Below, piece by piece: positions 34,290-42,514 of a stretch of DNA of 64,000 bases. Below the pieces are notes generated by a model. It was given only the letters and a program-made list of their open reading frames with translations, ran no database searches and was not told where the DNA came from. Source of the DNA: Thermoleophilum album (lineage in GTDB: Bacteria; Actinomycetota; Thermoleophilia; Solirubrobacterales; Thermoleophilaceae); contig NZ_FNWJ01000001.1 of assembly GCF_900108055.1 (NCBI RefSeq), forward strand, positions 1,116,001-1,180,000. Reading direction: 5' to 3'. Position 1 is the stretch's first letter, and every line of letters starts with the position of its first letter. A program made the translations under genes and the position numbers.

Positions 34290-35858
34290 GTGGGCAAGCT
34301 ACGCGGCTTCCTCGAATACCCGCGCCGAGCCTTCGTCAAGCGGGACCCGCGTGAGCGCGTGCGCGACTACGCGCGTTACTTCTCGCTGCAGGACGAGAAC
34401 ACCCTGCGCGAGCAGGGCGCGCGCTGCATGGACTGCGGCGTTCCCTTCTGTCACGAGGGGTGCCCGCTCGGCAACCTGATTCCCGACTGGAACGACCTCG
34501 TCTGGCGCGGCCGCTGGCGGGACGCGCTGGTCAAGTTGCACGCCACCAATAACTTCCCGGAGTTCACCGGGACCATCTGCCCGGCGCCTTGCGAGTCGGC
34601 TTGCGTGCTCGACATCAACGCGGACCCGGTGACGATCGAGCAGATCGAGCTCGCGATCGTGACCAAGGGTTTCGAGGAGGGTTGGATCAAGCCCGAGCCG
34701 CCCGACCAGCGCAGCGGTAAGACCGTCGGTGTAATCGGCTCCGGTCCCGCCGGGCTGGCGGTTGCGGCCGAGCTCAACAAGCGTGGGCACCTGGTCACTG
34801 TCTACGAGCGCGACGAAGGGCCGGGCGGGTTGATGCGCTTCGGTGTGCCCGACGCCAAGCTCGAGAAGTGGGTGATCGACCGACGCGTCCGCCTCCTCGA
34901 GGAAGAGGGCGTGCGCTTCGAATGCGACTGCGACGTCGGGCGCAGCGTCTCGACCGAGGAGCTCCGCCGCCGACATGACGCCCTCGTGATCGCGATCGGT
35001 TCGCGCGTGCACCGCGATCTCGAGGTCCCCGGACGGGAACTTCGCGGTGTGCACTTCGCGATGGACTACCTCTACCAGCGCAACCGTGCGGTGGCGCGCA
35101 TGGAGGGCCGGCCGGCGCGCGATGTGCCGCCTGGGGCCGAGATAACGGCGCGGGGCAAGCGCGTCGTAGTCGTCGGCGGCGGCGACACCGGGATGGACTG
35201 CATCTCCAACGCCCTCCGCGAAGGCGCGCGCGACGTCCTGATGCTCGACGTCTATCCGCCGCTGCCGCCGTCCGGGCGTCCGCCGATGTCGCCCTGGCCG
35301 CTGCCGCCCAAGCGCACCCCGACGACCTATGCGCTCGAGGAGGGGGGCAAGCGGCGCTTCGGCTGCGAAGTGGTCGAGATCCTCGGCGACGGCGACCATG
35401 TGACGGCGGTGCGGGCGCGTCGCGTCGAAGGTACGAGCTCGCGTGACCTGCGCCCGATCCCCGGCAGCGAGTTCGTCGAGCCGGCGGACCTCGTTTTGAT
35501 CGCGATCGGGTTCGCGCATCCCGAGCACGAGGGTCCGATCAAGGAGCTGCAACTCGACCTCGACGCGCGCGGCAACGTGCGAGCGCCGGTCTACGGAACC
35601 TCCGTCGAGGGCGTGTTCGCGTGCGGCGATGCGCGCATCGGCCAGTCGCTGGTGGTGACAGCGATTGCCGAGGGGCGCCGCTGTGCCCGCGTGGTCGACC
35701 GTTATCTCGGCGGTACCGGCGAGCTCAGACGACTGCCTGCGGAGGCCTTGTTCGCCTACGAAGACGGCGATCCCAACTCGTTGCGCCACCAAGCGGAGGT
35801 GGCCGGATCGGTCACCGTCGGCGAGGCCTTCTGGGTCGGTCCGCGCGACGGCCGGTAG
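34290..35858 (+). CDS. gltD: glutamate synthase small subunit
   Basis: A 522-residue beta subunit that passes electrons from NAD(P)H to the large subunit. It has the N-terminal cysteine motifs for two 4Fe-4S clusters (C-M-D-C-G-V-P-F-C, C-P-L-G-N-L, and I-C-P-A-P-C-E-S-A-C), an FAD site V-I-G-S-G-P-A-G-L-A (about 148-157) and an NAD(P) site V-V-V-G-G-G-D-T-G-M-D-C. The start is GTG, separated by two bases from the gltB stop, so the subunits are co-translated. The C-terminus carries about 45 residues (from L-G-G-T-G-E-L) beyond the usual end, of unknown role. Confidence 0.96.
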   Translation: MGKLRGFLEYPRRAFVKRDPRERVRDYARYFSLQDENTLREQGARCMDCGVPFCHEGCPLGNLIPDWNDLVWRGRWRDALVKLHATNNFPEFTGTICPAPCESACVLDINADPVTIEQIELAIVTKGFEEGWIKPEPPDQRSGKTVGVIGSGPAGLAVAAELNKRGHLVTVYERDEGPGGLMRFGVPDAKLEKWVIDRRVRLLEEEGVRFECDCDVGRSVSTEELRRRHDALVIAIGSRVHRDLEVPGRELRGVHFAMDYLYQRNRAVARMEGRPARDVPPGAEITARGKRVVVVGGGDTGMDCISNALREGARDVLMLDVYPPLPPSGRPPMSPWPLPPKRTPTTYALEEGGKRRFGCEVVEILGDGDHVTAVRARRVEGTSSRDLRPIPGSEFVEPADLVLIAIGFAHPEHEGPIKELQLDLDARGNVRAPVYGTSVEGVFACGDARIGQSLVVTAIAEGRRCARVVDRYLGGTGELRRLPAEALFAYEDGDPNSLRHQAEVAGSVTVGEAFWVGPRDGR

Positions 35859-35889
35859 CGGGCCAGCGCGTCGACGGGGCCCCGGACGA

Positions 35890-35943
35890 GCCCCTCGAGC
35901 AGGGACATCCCTCGAGCAGGGCGACCCCTCTAGCAGGGCGATC
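35890..35943. repeat. three imperfect tandem repeats after gltD
   Basis: Three copies of a unit of about 17 bases with core CCCTCGAGCAGGG (the third reads CCCCTCTAGCAGGG) stand in a row just past the gltD stop. They lie in the 221-bp convergent gap before the FHA-protein gene. The role is unknown; a transcription-end structure or a slippage-prone spacer is possible. Confidence 0.55.
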
Positions 35944-36015
35944 AGCAGCCGACGAGCAACGAGCGTCTCTGGGAATCGCTCCGGCCGGGCGGGAAGGTTC
36001 CGCGGGGACGGGGAG

Positions 36016-36036
36016 GGGGGCGGTTTCGCCGCCCCC
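36016..36036. terminator. GC-rich hairpin between convergent gltD and FHA gene
   Basis: A perfect eight-base stem, GGGGGCGG (36016-36023) with CCGCCCCC (36029-36036), loop TTTCG, lies between two converging genes. There is no T-run, so it is at best a factor-dependent or weak intrinsic stop for either strand. Confidence 0.5.
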
Positions 36037-36079
36037 GGCACCCCTCGCTAGACGGGACCCGGCCCTCGGTCCCCCGCCG

Positions 36080-36703
36080 TCACGCGACGGCGTCTTCGTG
36101 CGCCGACTCGAGCCCCGCGGTCGGCGCCGCTCGGTTCTCGTGGCTGTAGCCCCCGCTTAAGAAGAAGAGTCGGTAGCGCCCGATCGTGACCTCGTCGCCG
36201 TGTTCCAGCTCCACCAGTTCGACGCGCTCGCCGTTCACGAAAACCCCGTTCAGAGAGCGGTCGTCGAGGATCCGCGCACCCGCCTCGTCGACGTACACGA
36301 GCGCGTGCCGGCGCGACACGGTGGGGTCGTCGAGGCGTACCTGCGCTGCGATCGAGCGGCCGATGCGAGTCCAGCCAGCCGCCAGTTCGACGCGCTCGAT
36401 ACCTCCGTCCGCGGTCTCATAGACAAGGAAGCAGCCTTCGCTTGAGCTCAGTTCGGCCGCCAGCTCCTCCAACCAAGGTGGGCGCTCGCCGCTGCGCAAC
36501 GGCCCGGTCGCGTCGAGCTGCGTCTCGGTCGTCGCCCCAAACGGGTCGCGGGGATCGAACAGCGAGTGGCGGCGGAACGTGGTGGCGCCGCACATCGGGC
36601 AGGCCGGCAGTTCTTCGCCCTCCCGCAGTGCGATCAAGTACCCACAGCCATCGCAATGGTATGTGCCGGCTTCACGGACCGGCTCGAACTTCGGACGTCC
36701 CAT
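36080..36703 (-). CDS. zinc-ribbon and FHA-domain protein
   Basis: A 207-residue two-domain protein. The N-terminal zinc ribbon has C-D-G-C-G-Y-L-I-A-L-R and C-P-M-C (about residues 17-40). A linker leads to a C-terminal FHA domain (about 105-185: T-R-I-G-R-S-I, S-R-R-H-A, N-G-V-F-V-N), with the Arg, Ser and Asn that hold phosphothreonine. FHA proteins read phosphorylation by Ser/Thr kinases, which actinobacteria use widely; no kinase gene is nearby. The ATG at 36703 is chosen because the codons ahead of it (to an in-frame ATG at 36757) read as a low-complexity extension. The start faces the small zinc-ribbon gene at 36862. Confidence 0.85.
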   Translation of the reverse strand: MGRPKFEPVREAGTYHCDGCGYLIALREGEELPACPMCGATTFRRHSLFDPRDPFGATTETQLDATGPLRSGERPPWLEELAAELSSSEGCFLVYETADGGIERVELAAGWTRIGRSIAAQVRLDDPTVSRRHALVYVDEAGARILDDRSLNGVFVNGERVELVELEHGDEVTIGRYRLFFLSGGYSHENRAAPTAGLESAHEDAVA

Positions 36704-36861
36704 GCCTGTCCCTGCTCCTCCTGCGTGAGCGTCGGTCGCGCCGTGCGACGGGCGCACCTCAAGCAGCGGGCACCTGTCGGACGGTTCAAACGCTTAGTAC
36801 CCATTTTTGGCCTGGGCCACACGCTTGCAGGAACGTCCGCTTCGTCGGCGAACCTCGAGCC

Positions 36862-37125
36862 ATGCCCGACATCGCGCAACTCCTTGTACGCCACAGCGTC
36901 GGCCTGGCGCCGACCAGCGAGCTTCGCTGCAGCGGCTGCGCTCGCACCCTGCTGACGGGCGAGCGCTGGCACGAGCTCGATGGGGGCGAGACCCTCTGCG
37001 ATCTCTGTCTCGCCCGCCTTCCCGAGGAGCGCCGTCGATCGGTGCGCAGCGAACGGGTGCGCGCGCTCGCGCGGCGGCTGGTGGTCGCGCCGCGCAGCCG
37101 CTCGTACCGACCGCGCGCCGCCTGA
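36862..37125 (+). CDS. small zinc-ribbon protein
   Basis: An 87-residue soluble protein with two C-x2-C pairs (C-S-G-C-A and C-D-L-C-L) about 25 residues apart, a standard zinc-ribbon layout, then a basic tail (R-R-R-S-V-R-S-E-R-V-R-A-L-A-R-R). Such proteins often bind nucleic acids or other proteins. It is divergent from the FHA/zinc-ribbon gene, with 158 bases between. The start ATG is inferred; a longer frame to 36442 overlaps the FHA gene and is not plausible. Confidence 0.7.
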   Translation: MPDIAQLLVRHSVGLAPTSELRCSGCARTLLTGERWHELDGGETLCDLCLARLPEERRRSVRSERVRALARRLVVAPRSRSYRPRAA

Positions 37126-37190
37126 GCGACCGCGGGCGGCGCGCGCGACACTTCGTCCTGGCCAGTGGCCGCCGGTAGCATCTGCGGCTC

Positions 37191-37829
37191 GTGGCGGCCT
37201 TCACTCTGGCGAAGACGATCTGCGCAGCTCCCGAGCGGGTCTACGACTTCGTGGCGGATCTCGCCGCGTGGCCCGCGGTCGTCGACCATTTCGTCGACGA
37301 CTTCCGCTTGGCACGCGCCAATCCCGTGGGACGGGGTGCCGCCGCTCGGTTCCGTGTGCGCTCGCCGTACGGCAAGCCCTATGCGGAGCTCGATATCTAC
37401 GCCGCCGAACGGCCACGCGAGTTGTTGTTGCGGGTGCGCTACGGCCGAGTCGGGCGCAACCGCGCGGCGATTGCGCTCTCTTTCATGGCTGAGGAGGCGG
37501 GTTGCACGCGTCTCGAGTTGCAGGCGGAGACCTATCCGATGCGGCTGGCCGACCGCCTGCGCGACGCGCTGTGTGCACGCTGGCTGAAGCGACGAGTGGC
37601 AGAGGCTCTCGAACGGCTGCGGATGGTTTTCGAGGAGCCACCGTCGAAACCGCTGCTGCGCGCTTCGATCGCTGGTTTCGAGCCCGAGAAGGGTCCGCGC
37701 TTCGGCGCGCACGCGGGTAGCGACCCCAGATGCGGCCGTCGCTGGGCCGGTGAGCGGTCGCGCGACGCAGTAGCCACTGGTCCCGGCCCCAGTGCTCCCG
37801 CAGAGCGCCAGGCGCCGGTCGCCGGGTAG
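37191..37829 (+). CDS. SRPBCC/polyketide cyclase-dehydrase-like protein
   Basis: A 212-residue protein whose first 145 residues fit the SRPBCC (START/CoxG-like) fold: an A-A-P-E-R-V-Y-D-F-V-A-D-L-A-A-W-P start, a conserved W-P-x-V-V-D-H-F, a V-R-Y-G-R-V-G-R-N strand, and a final amphipathic helix (R-W-L-K-R-R-V-A-E-A-L-E-R-L). The fold has a hydrophobic pocket for lipids or aromatic ligands. The last 60 residues are low-complexity. The start is GTG at 37191. The adjacent lipoprotein gene starts 14 bases after the stop, so they may be co-transcribed. Confidence 0.8.
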   Translation: MAAFTLAKTICAAPERVYDFVADLAAWPAVVDHFVDDFRLARANPVGRGAAARFRVRSPYGKPYAELDIYAAERPRELLLRVRYGRVGRNRAAIALSFMAEEAGCTRLELQAETYPMRLADRLRDALCARWLKRRVAEALERLRMVFEEPPSKPLLRASIAGFEPEKGPRFGAHAGSDPRCGRRWAGERSRDAVATGPGPSAPAERQAPVAG

Positions 37830-37843
37830 ACTGCCGCTCCGCG

Positions 37844-38401
37844 ATGCAGCTTCGCTCAGCCCGCTTGCTAATCCCTCTGCTGCTGGTCGGCGTGCTCGCG
37901 GTTGGATGCGGCACCGACACGGCGAAGCTCGGCGTCGACGAGGCTGCGCGCGAGGGCCTACGGATACCAATCGCGGGTCTCGACTACGACGTCTTCATCA
38001 CCCGCCAGCTCAACCTTCGCATCCCTCCCGACAACGCCTACTACAAGGGCCCCGAGGCGCGTCCGGGTGAAGCGCTCTACGGCGTTTTTATGCAGGTCTG
38101 CAACCGCGGCAATCGGCCCGCGCGTGCAACCGACGACTTCGAAATCGTCGACAACCAGGGCAACACGTTCAAGCCGACGCCCTTGCCGCGCGACAACCCC
38201 TTCGCCTACCACCCGGGCACGCTCCAGCCCAACGAGTGCATTCCCGAGGAGGGATCGATCGCGCAGCTTGGCCCCACGGCGGGAGCGATGCTGCTGTTCC
38301 GCTTGCCGCTCGCGAACACGGAGAATCGGCCGCTCGAGCTGATCATTCGGCCGCCCGCTGGTGCCGGCGGCGAGGAGCGTCGGGTGGAGCTCGACATCTA
38401 G
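37844..38401 (+). CDS. lipoprotein, DUF4352-like
   Basis: A 185-residue lipoprotein. The signal is L-L-I-P-L-L-L-V-G-V-L-A-V-G-C, with lipobox A-V-G-C. The mature domain has an immunoglobulin-like pattern (A-L-Y-G-V-F-M-Q-V-C-N-R-G, then D-D-F-E-I-V-D-N-Q-G-N-T-F-K, then L-L-F-R-L-P-L-A-N) seen in DUF4352/Telomere_reg-like exported proteins of actinobacteria. The function is unknown. Two further cysteines could form a disulfide. It is probably on the same transcript as the SRPBCC gene. Confidence 0.8.
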   Translation: MQLRSARLLIPLLLVGVLAVGCGTDTAKLGVDEAAREGLRIPIAGLDYDVFITRQLNLRIPPDNAYYKGPEARPGEALYGVFMQVCNRGNRPARATDDFEIVDNQGNTFKPTPLPRDNPFAYHPGTLQPNECIPEEGSIAQLGPTAGAMLLFRLPLANTENRPLELIIRPPAGAGGEERRVELDI

Positions 38402-38444
38402 GGCCTTCGCCGAGCCGCCGGCCGGAGCGGCGGGCGCGGCGGCC

Positions 38445-39113
38445 TCAGGCATCCGGCTCCACGGCCAAGAGGACCCGGATCACCGCCAACAAGCTCTCGA
38501 TGTCCGGCTCGAGTGCTGCGATCGCGTCGTTGTAGAGGAACGCCTCGCCGACGCGGACGATCACGTAAGCGAACAGCGAGGGGGCCAGCGGAAGTGCGAG
38601 CTCTGAACGCTCGACCTCCTCGCGCAGCAGCCGCTCGTAGGCTTCGACTAGACGCCCCTGCACACCGCCGTGGCGGCGCGTGAGGATTCTCAGGGCGCGC
38701 TCCGCGTCGGCTTCCAAGAAGCGCCTTAGCGGTTCGGCTTCCGCAACCCAATAGGTGAAGCGTCGCACGACCTCGACGATTCGCTCGGCACCGCTTCCCG
38801 GGGCGCGCTCGGCGGCAGTCCGGAAGAGCTCGTCGGCAAACGACCAGATGACGTCCGCCAAGAGCTGCTCGCGGCTACCCGCCCAGCGGTAGAGGGTTGG
38901 TCGACTGACGCCCAGTTCCTCGGCGAGGGCGAGCATCTCCAGCCGACGCCCGGCGAGATACCAGCGCCGCGCGACCTCGAACGCTTGCGCTTGGCGGCTC
39001 CGCGATCCCGCAAGCCAGGCTTGGTAAGCGGGCGTTGGCGGTGGCGCCGACGATATCGGATGGGTCTCGCCGGGACCCCCGGCGTCGCGCTTCGCGTCCT
39101 CCCTTTCGTCCAT
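38445..39113 (-). CDS. TetR-family regulator, QsdR-like (copy 1)
   Basis: A 222-residue TetR/AcrR regulator. The helix-turn-helix region (about 55-80) reads E-M-L-A-L-A-E-E-L-G-V-S-R-P-T-L-Y-R-W, with the recognition helix at S-R-P-T-L-Y-R-W. The C-terminal effector domain resembles QsdR-type regulators (Y-Q-A-W-L-A-G-S-R-S-R-Q start, L-Y-N-D-A-I-A-A-L-E-P-D near the end). It pairs with the copy at 39155-39841, with which it shares nearly the whole layout. The ATG at 39113 is used; a longer frame to 39722 overlaps the paralogue. The ligand and target genes are unknown. Confidence 0.88.
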   Translation of the reverse strand: MDEREDAKRDAGGPGETHPISSAPPPTPAYQAWLAGSRSRQAQAFEVARRWYLAGRRLEMLALAEELGVSRPTLYRWAGSREQLLADVIWSFADELFRTAAERAPGSGAERIVEVVRRFTYWVAEAEPLRRFLEADAERALRILTRRHGGVQGRLVEAYERLLREEVERSELALPLAPSLFAYVIVRVGEAFLYNDAIAALEPDIESLLAVIRVLLAVEPDA

Positions 39114-39154
39114 ACGTGGCAAGCATGACCGCAGGCGGGGACGGTGGGCGCCCT

Positions 39155-39841
39155 TCAGTGCCTTACCGGTAGCGGCTGCTGAAGGTGCGACGACTTCGCG
39201 CCAGCCGACGGCTGCGCCCCTTTCAGCAGCAGCTCCACGACCATCGCGGCCGCCTCGAGATCCGGCTCGAGCGCGGCGATCGCGTCGTTGTAGAGGAACG
39301 CTTCGACGACCCGCACGATCAGGTACGCCATCTCCGGTGTCTCGAGAGGAAGCGACAGGCCGCTGGCGCGCACCTCGTCGTCGAGGAGCTCCGCGACCGC
39401 ACGCACCAAACGCCCCTCCACACCGCCGTCGCGCCGGGTCAAGACGCGCAGCGCGATCTCGGCATCCATCTCCAAGAAGCGACGCAACGCCGGCGCAGCA
39501 ACGATCTGCGCGGTGAACTCGCGCAGGATGCTCATGATGCGCGCAGAGCCGTCGCCGCGTGCGCGTCGCACGGCGACCGCTAGCAGCTCCTCGGCAAACG
39601 ACCAAATCACGTCTTCGAGTAGCCGTTCGCGGCTTCCGACCCAGCGGTAGAGCGTCGGCCGGCTGACGCCGAGCTCGCTCGCCAACGCGCGCATGTCGAG
39701 CTTGCGACCCCGCGCATACCAATCGCGGGCAACCGCAAAGGCCCGCGCTTGGCGCTCGGGAAAGCCGAGCCGATACGCCCGGTAGGCGAGGCAGGGGGCC
39801 GGCGGCTCGTGGCTTGGCGTGTTCGCGGCGGTTGCTGGCAC
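39155..39841 (-). CDS. TetR-family regulator, QsdR-like (copy 2)
   Basis: A 228-residue TetR regulator, paralogue of the gene at 38445. Recognition helix region: M-R-A-L-A-S-E-L-G-V-S-R-P-T-L-Y-R-W. Shared with copy 1: R-Q-A-x-A-F-x-V-A-R-x-W-Y, D-V-I-W-S-F-A-x-E-L, R-R-x-G-G-V-x-G-R-L-V, and A-F-L-Y-N-D-A-I-A-A-L-E-P-D. The start is GTG at 39841. The pair is separated by 41 bases and transcribed together. A tandem duplication with diverging effector pockets is inferred; the two could form heterodimers or recognise related operators such as those at 4601 and 13520 (not shown). Confidence 0.88.
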   Translation of the reverse strand: MPATAANTPSHEPPAPCLAYRAYRLGFPERQARAFAVARDWYARGRKLDMRALASELGVSRPTLYRWVGSRERLLEDVIWSFAEELLAVAVRRARGDGSARIMSILREFTAQIVAAPALRRFLEMDAEIALRVLTRRDGGVEGRLVRAVAELLDDEVRASGLSLPLETPEMAYLIVRVVEAFLYNDAIAALEPDLEAAAMVVELLLKGAQPSAGAKSSHLQQPLPVRH

Positions 39842-39951
39842 GGTTGTCAGCGCAAGCTTGACGGCTGCGGAGGGTGTATCGCCACTCGCTACCGCCAGTC
39901 GCTGGTAGCGGAGGCGCCTCGGCGGCTCACGCCGTACGGCTCACATAACGG

Positions 39952-39977
39952 CACCGGGTGCGCCTCGGCGCACCCGG
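39952..39977. promoter_or_regulatory. strong hairpin in the TetR/heparanase intergenic region
   Basis: ACCGGGTGCGCC and GGCGCACCCGGT form a perfect 12-bp stem with a two-base centre. It lies in the 385-bp gene-free stretch 39842-40226. About 20 bases downstream on the plus strand there is a run of T (around 39999), so it may terminate read-through, or sit in the leader of the TetR transcript. No gene is visible in the stretch. Confidence 0.45.
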
Positions 39978-40122
39978 TTACCCACCCCCTGTGTTGGTTT
40001 TTCACCCCTAGCGCGTGTCTTCTCCTGGAGAAGATCGACCCGCTTCGTCGTGCTGCCACCGCCGCATCGCGGCGACTGCGGACGAACGAGCTGCGACTTG
40101 GAATGTGAAACATAATGCCAAT

Positions 40123-40161
40123 CTGTTGCTGCTGCAGCAACAGAGCAGACAGATGTATTAT
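40123..40161 (+). promoter_or_regulatory. CTGTTGCTG inverted repeat next to a TATTAT -10-like box
   Basis: CTGTTGCTG (40123-40131) and CAGCAACAG (40135-40143) form a perfect 9-3-9 inverted repeat in locally AT-rich DNA. TATTAT at 40156-40161 is a -10-like element for rightward transcription towards the broken heparanase gene, and the repeat would overlap the -35 region. A repressor site is a reasonable guess. Confidence 0.45.
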
Positions 40162-40226
40162 CAGCCGCAGGCGGGAGCCGTTGCAGGACCCCACGGCAAA
40201 CGGCGAAAGGGAGGAGTAGGCCGCGA

Positions 40227-41381
40227 ATGCAGCGACGCAAGACCGTGCCTGGTGAGAGTGCTCAAAGGCCTGTCCCCTTGCTTGAAAACTGGCTGCCCCG
40301 GCGACGGGGAGCCCGGCCGCTGATCGCCGCCCTTGTCGCCGCGGCGCTCGGCGCCTACCTGGCGCCAGCAGCTGCGGTTGCGGCGAGCGCCGACCTCGCC
40401 CGGGCGCGCACCGCAAGTCGCGCCCCGCCGCAGTTCTTGTCGTTCGCAATCGACATCGTCGCCGTCACCGGCGGAGAGTTCGCCGACCCGAATTCGAGCG
40501 TCACACGCACCTTTCCGCCCTACGACTTCGGTCGTCCGGTGCTAGTGCGGCTGGCCAAGGCGCTCACCGCTGGGCGACCCGCCTACCTGCGAATCGGCGG
40601 CACTCAGGCCGACCACACCTACTACGACCTGACCAACTCGCTCAGCACACCGCCCCCTGGCTACGAGCGCATCCTCACGCGCCGTCAGTGGGACGCTGCT
40701 CACGCCGGCTGACGTGGGCGGCGAACGGCCGATCATCCTCGGCGGTAACAAGGTGCCGCTGGGACCCGAGGCGCGCGACGTGATGCCGCAGGTCGGGAGC
40801 CTCTACGACGCCATCAACTACCACTTCTACCCGGCGTTCTCCGACCGCTGCACCTATCCGCCGAAGGTGCCGCGCGACACCTTGGCTGCCAGCTGGCTCG
40901 ACTCTCACCTCGCAGCGCTGCGCTACATCGCGGGGCTGCGCGACCGCTACGCGCGGCGCAAGCCGATCTGGTTGGGCGAGACCGGATCGGCTGCCTGCGG
41001 CGGCCAGGTCGGCTACTCGGATCGCTTCGCCGCCAGCTTCCTCTGGCTGAACCAGCTCGGCCAGCTCGCTCGCGCGGGCGTGCAGGTGGTGGTCCGACAG
41101 GCGCTCGAAGGTGGCACTTACGGTCTGCTCGAGCAGGGCACGCTGCGACCGAACCCCGACTACTGGGCGTCGCTGCTGTGGCGTCGCTTGATGGGTGAGC
41201 GCCAACTGAGCGTGCCGGTGCGTGGGGCCGGTTCGGCCGTCCGCTGACGGCGCCCGGCGGGCGGGTGCCGCAGCTCCGGCCACGGCTCGTACGCGGGGGC
41301 ACGGTGAAGATCCCTGGACGCTCGTACGCGTTCGTGGTCGATCCGAACGGTGCCCGCCAGTGCGGCGCAGGGCGCTCCTGA
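40227..41381 (+). pseudogene. GH79 heparanase-like glycosidase, broken by internal deletions
   Basis: Three pieces of one GH79-like enzyme in three different frames. Piece 1 (40227-40712) has a signal peptide and the N-terminal domain (A-Y-L-R-I-G-G-T-Q-A-D, then Y-D-L) and stops after R-R-Q-W-D-A-A-H-A-G. Piece 2 (to 41247) resumes at about I-I-L-G-G-N-K-V and carries the nucleophile region W-L-G-E-T-G-S-A-A-C-G-G, V-V-V-R-Q-A-L and L-W-R-R-L-M-G. Piece 3 (about 41241-41381) has only the end of the C-terminal beta domain (V-R-G-G-T, P-G-R-S-Y-A-F-V-V). The segment that should hold the acid/base Glu (N-E motif), roughly 100 residues, and most of the beta-sandwich are absent, so the gene is dead or misassembled. 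Confidence 0.82.
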
Positions 41382-41449
41382 GCCGAAGTCGGGTTACCCG
41401 GTCCGGTGTTGCGGGCAATCAACCGAAGGGGCAAGAAGGAGGGCTACCA

Positions 41450-42514
41450 ATGGCATCGCAAGCCACGGCGGAGACGCTGGGCCTGAAGCCGATACCGGAG
41501 TTCGACGGCGTTTTCGATATCTGGCCGCGCGGTGACCGCTTGAAGGCGATCCGCGCTGCCGTCGAAGAGTTCAAGCGCCGCTTCAAGGAGCAGGGCCAGG
41601 TGATTGCGGTGCGGTCGATCGATCTTGCGGCGGCGCCCTACCTCACGAAGTTCGCGTTCCACGGGGCGGCGCGGGCGCTGAACCCCTACATCTCGATCAA
41701 GAACCGGATGGTCGTGGTTCGGTACCACGACTTCGAGGGGCGCCAACGCATCCTCGTCTGGGAACCGTCGGAGCCGGAGGGTTCCGCGGAGGCGCCCTTC
41801 TACACGCAGATGATCGAGAAGACGCAATCGAGCCGGCTCTACCGGTTCCTCGAGCACTTCACCTACAAGCAGTACACGACACCGCTCGAGGCGCTGCGCA
41901 CTGCCGGCGTCGCGCCCGAGGACGTCGACTACATCAGCTTCGATCACCTGCACGTGCAGGATCCGCGTCTGATCCTGCCGCACTTCCCGAACGCCAAGCT
42001 GCTCGTGCAGTGGCGCGAGGTCGCCACCTTGCAGTCGATGCACCCGATGCAGTGGTACTGGTACGTCGAGGGCGGGCTCGACGGGATTCCCAATGAGCGG
42101 CTGGTGCTGCTCGACGGCGACGTCGAGCTCGGGCCAGGCGTCGCGATCGTTTGGACCCCAGGACACACCGATGGCAATCACTCGCTGGTCATCAACACGC
42201 CCGACGGTGTCTGGGTCTCTTCGGAGAACGGGGTCGCTTCCGACAACTGGCAGCCCCACCTCTCGCGGATCCCCGGAGTGCGCGAGTACGCCGTGAACAT
42301 GCGGCGCGAGGTGTGCCCAAACGCCAACACGCTGGAGGACTCGATCGACCAGTACGACTCGATGGTCAAGGAGAAGACCATCGCCGATCCCTCGCGCCGT
42401 GATCCCCGCTGGAAACAGGTTTTGCCTTCGTCCGAGCTAGCGCCGTGGCGGCGGCAGTGGCCGGTCGTGCCGACGCACGTGCACGGGCCACTCAATTACG
42501 GGCCGCGCGAGTGA
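41450..42514 (+). CDS. MBL-fold metallo-hydrolase
   Basis: A 354-residue metallo-beta-lactamase-fold protein. The canonical HxHxDH is altered to D-H-L-H-V-Q-D (about 164-170), and the later T-P-G-H-T-D-G-N-H-S and W-V-S-S-E-N-G supply further ligands. The variant suggests a changed metal site, so hydrolase activity is likely but the substrate (lactone, phosphodiester or thioester) is not known. AAGGAGGG lies six bases before the ATG at 41450, so that start is firm. It overlaps the epimerase remnant by four bases and is flanked by two broken genes, while itself showing no frame break. Confidence 0.82.
   Translation: MASQATAETLGLKPIPEFDGVFDIWPRGDRLKAIRAAVEEFKRRFKEQGQVIAVRSIDLAAAPYLTKFAFHGAARALNPYISIKNRMVVVRYHDFEGRQRILVWEPSEPEGSAEAPFYTQMIEKTQSSRLYRFLEHFTYKQYTTPLEALRTAGVAPEDVDYISFDHLHVQDPRLILPHFPNAKLLVQWREVATLQSMHPMQWYWYVEGGLDGIPNERLVLLDGDVELGPGVAIVWTPGHTDGNHSLVINTPDGVWVSSENGVASDNWQPHLSRIPGVREYAVNMRREVCPNANTLEDSIDQYDSMVKEKTIADPSRRDPRWKQVLPSSELAPWRRQWPVVPTHVHGPLNYGPRE

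Noticed and set aside
34299-36041. Minus-strand frame of 580 codons over gltD
   Set aside because: Same reason; it reads through the tandem repeats and has no family match.
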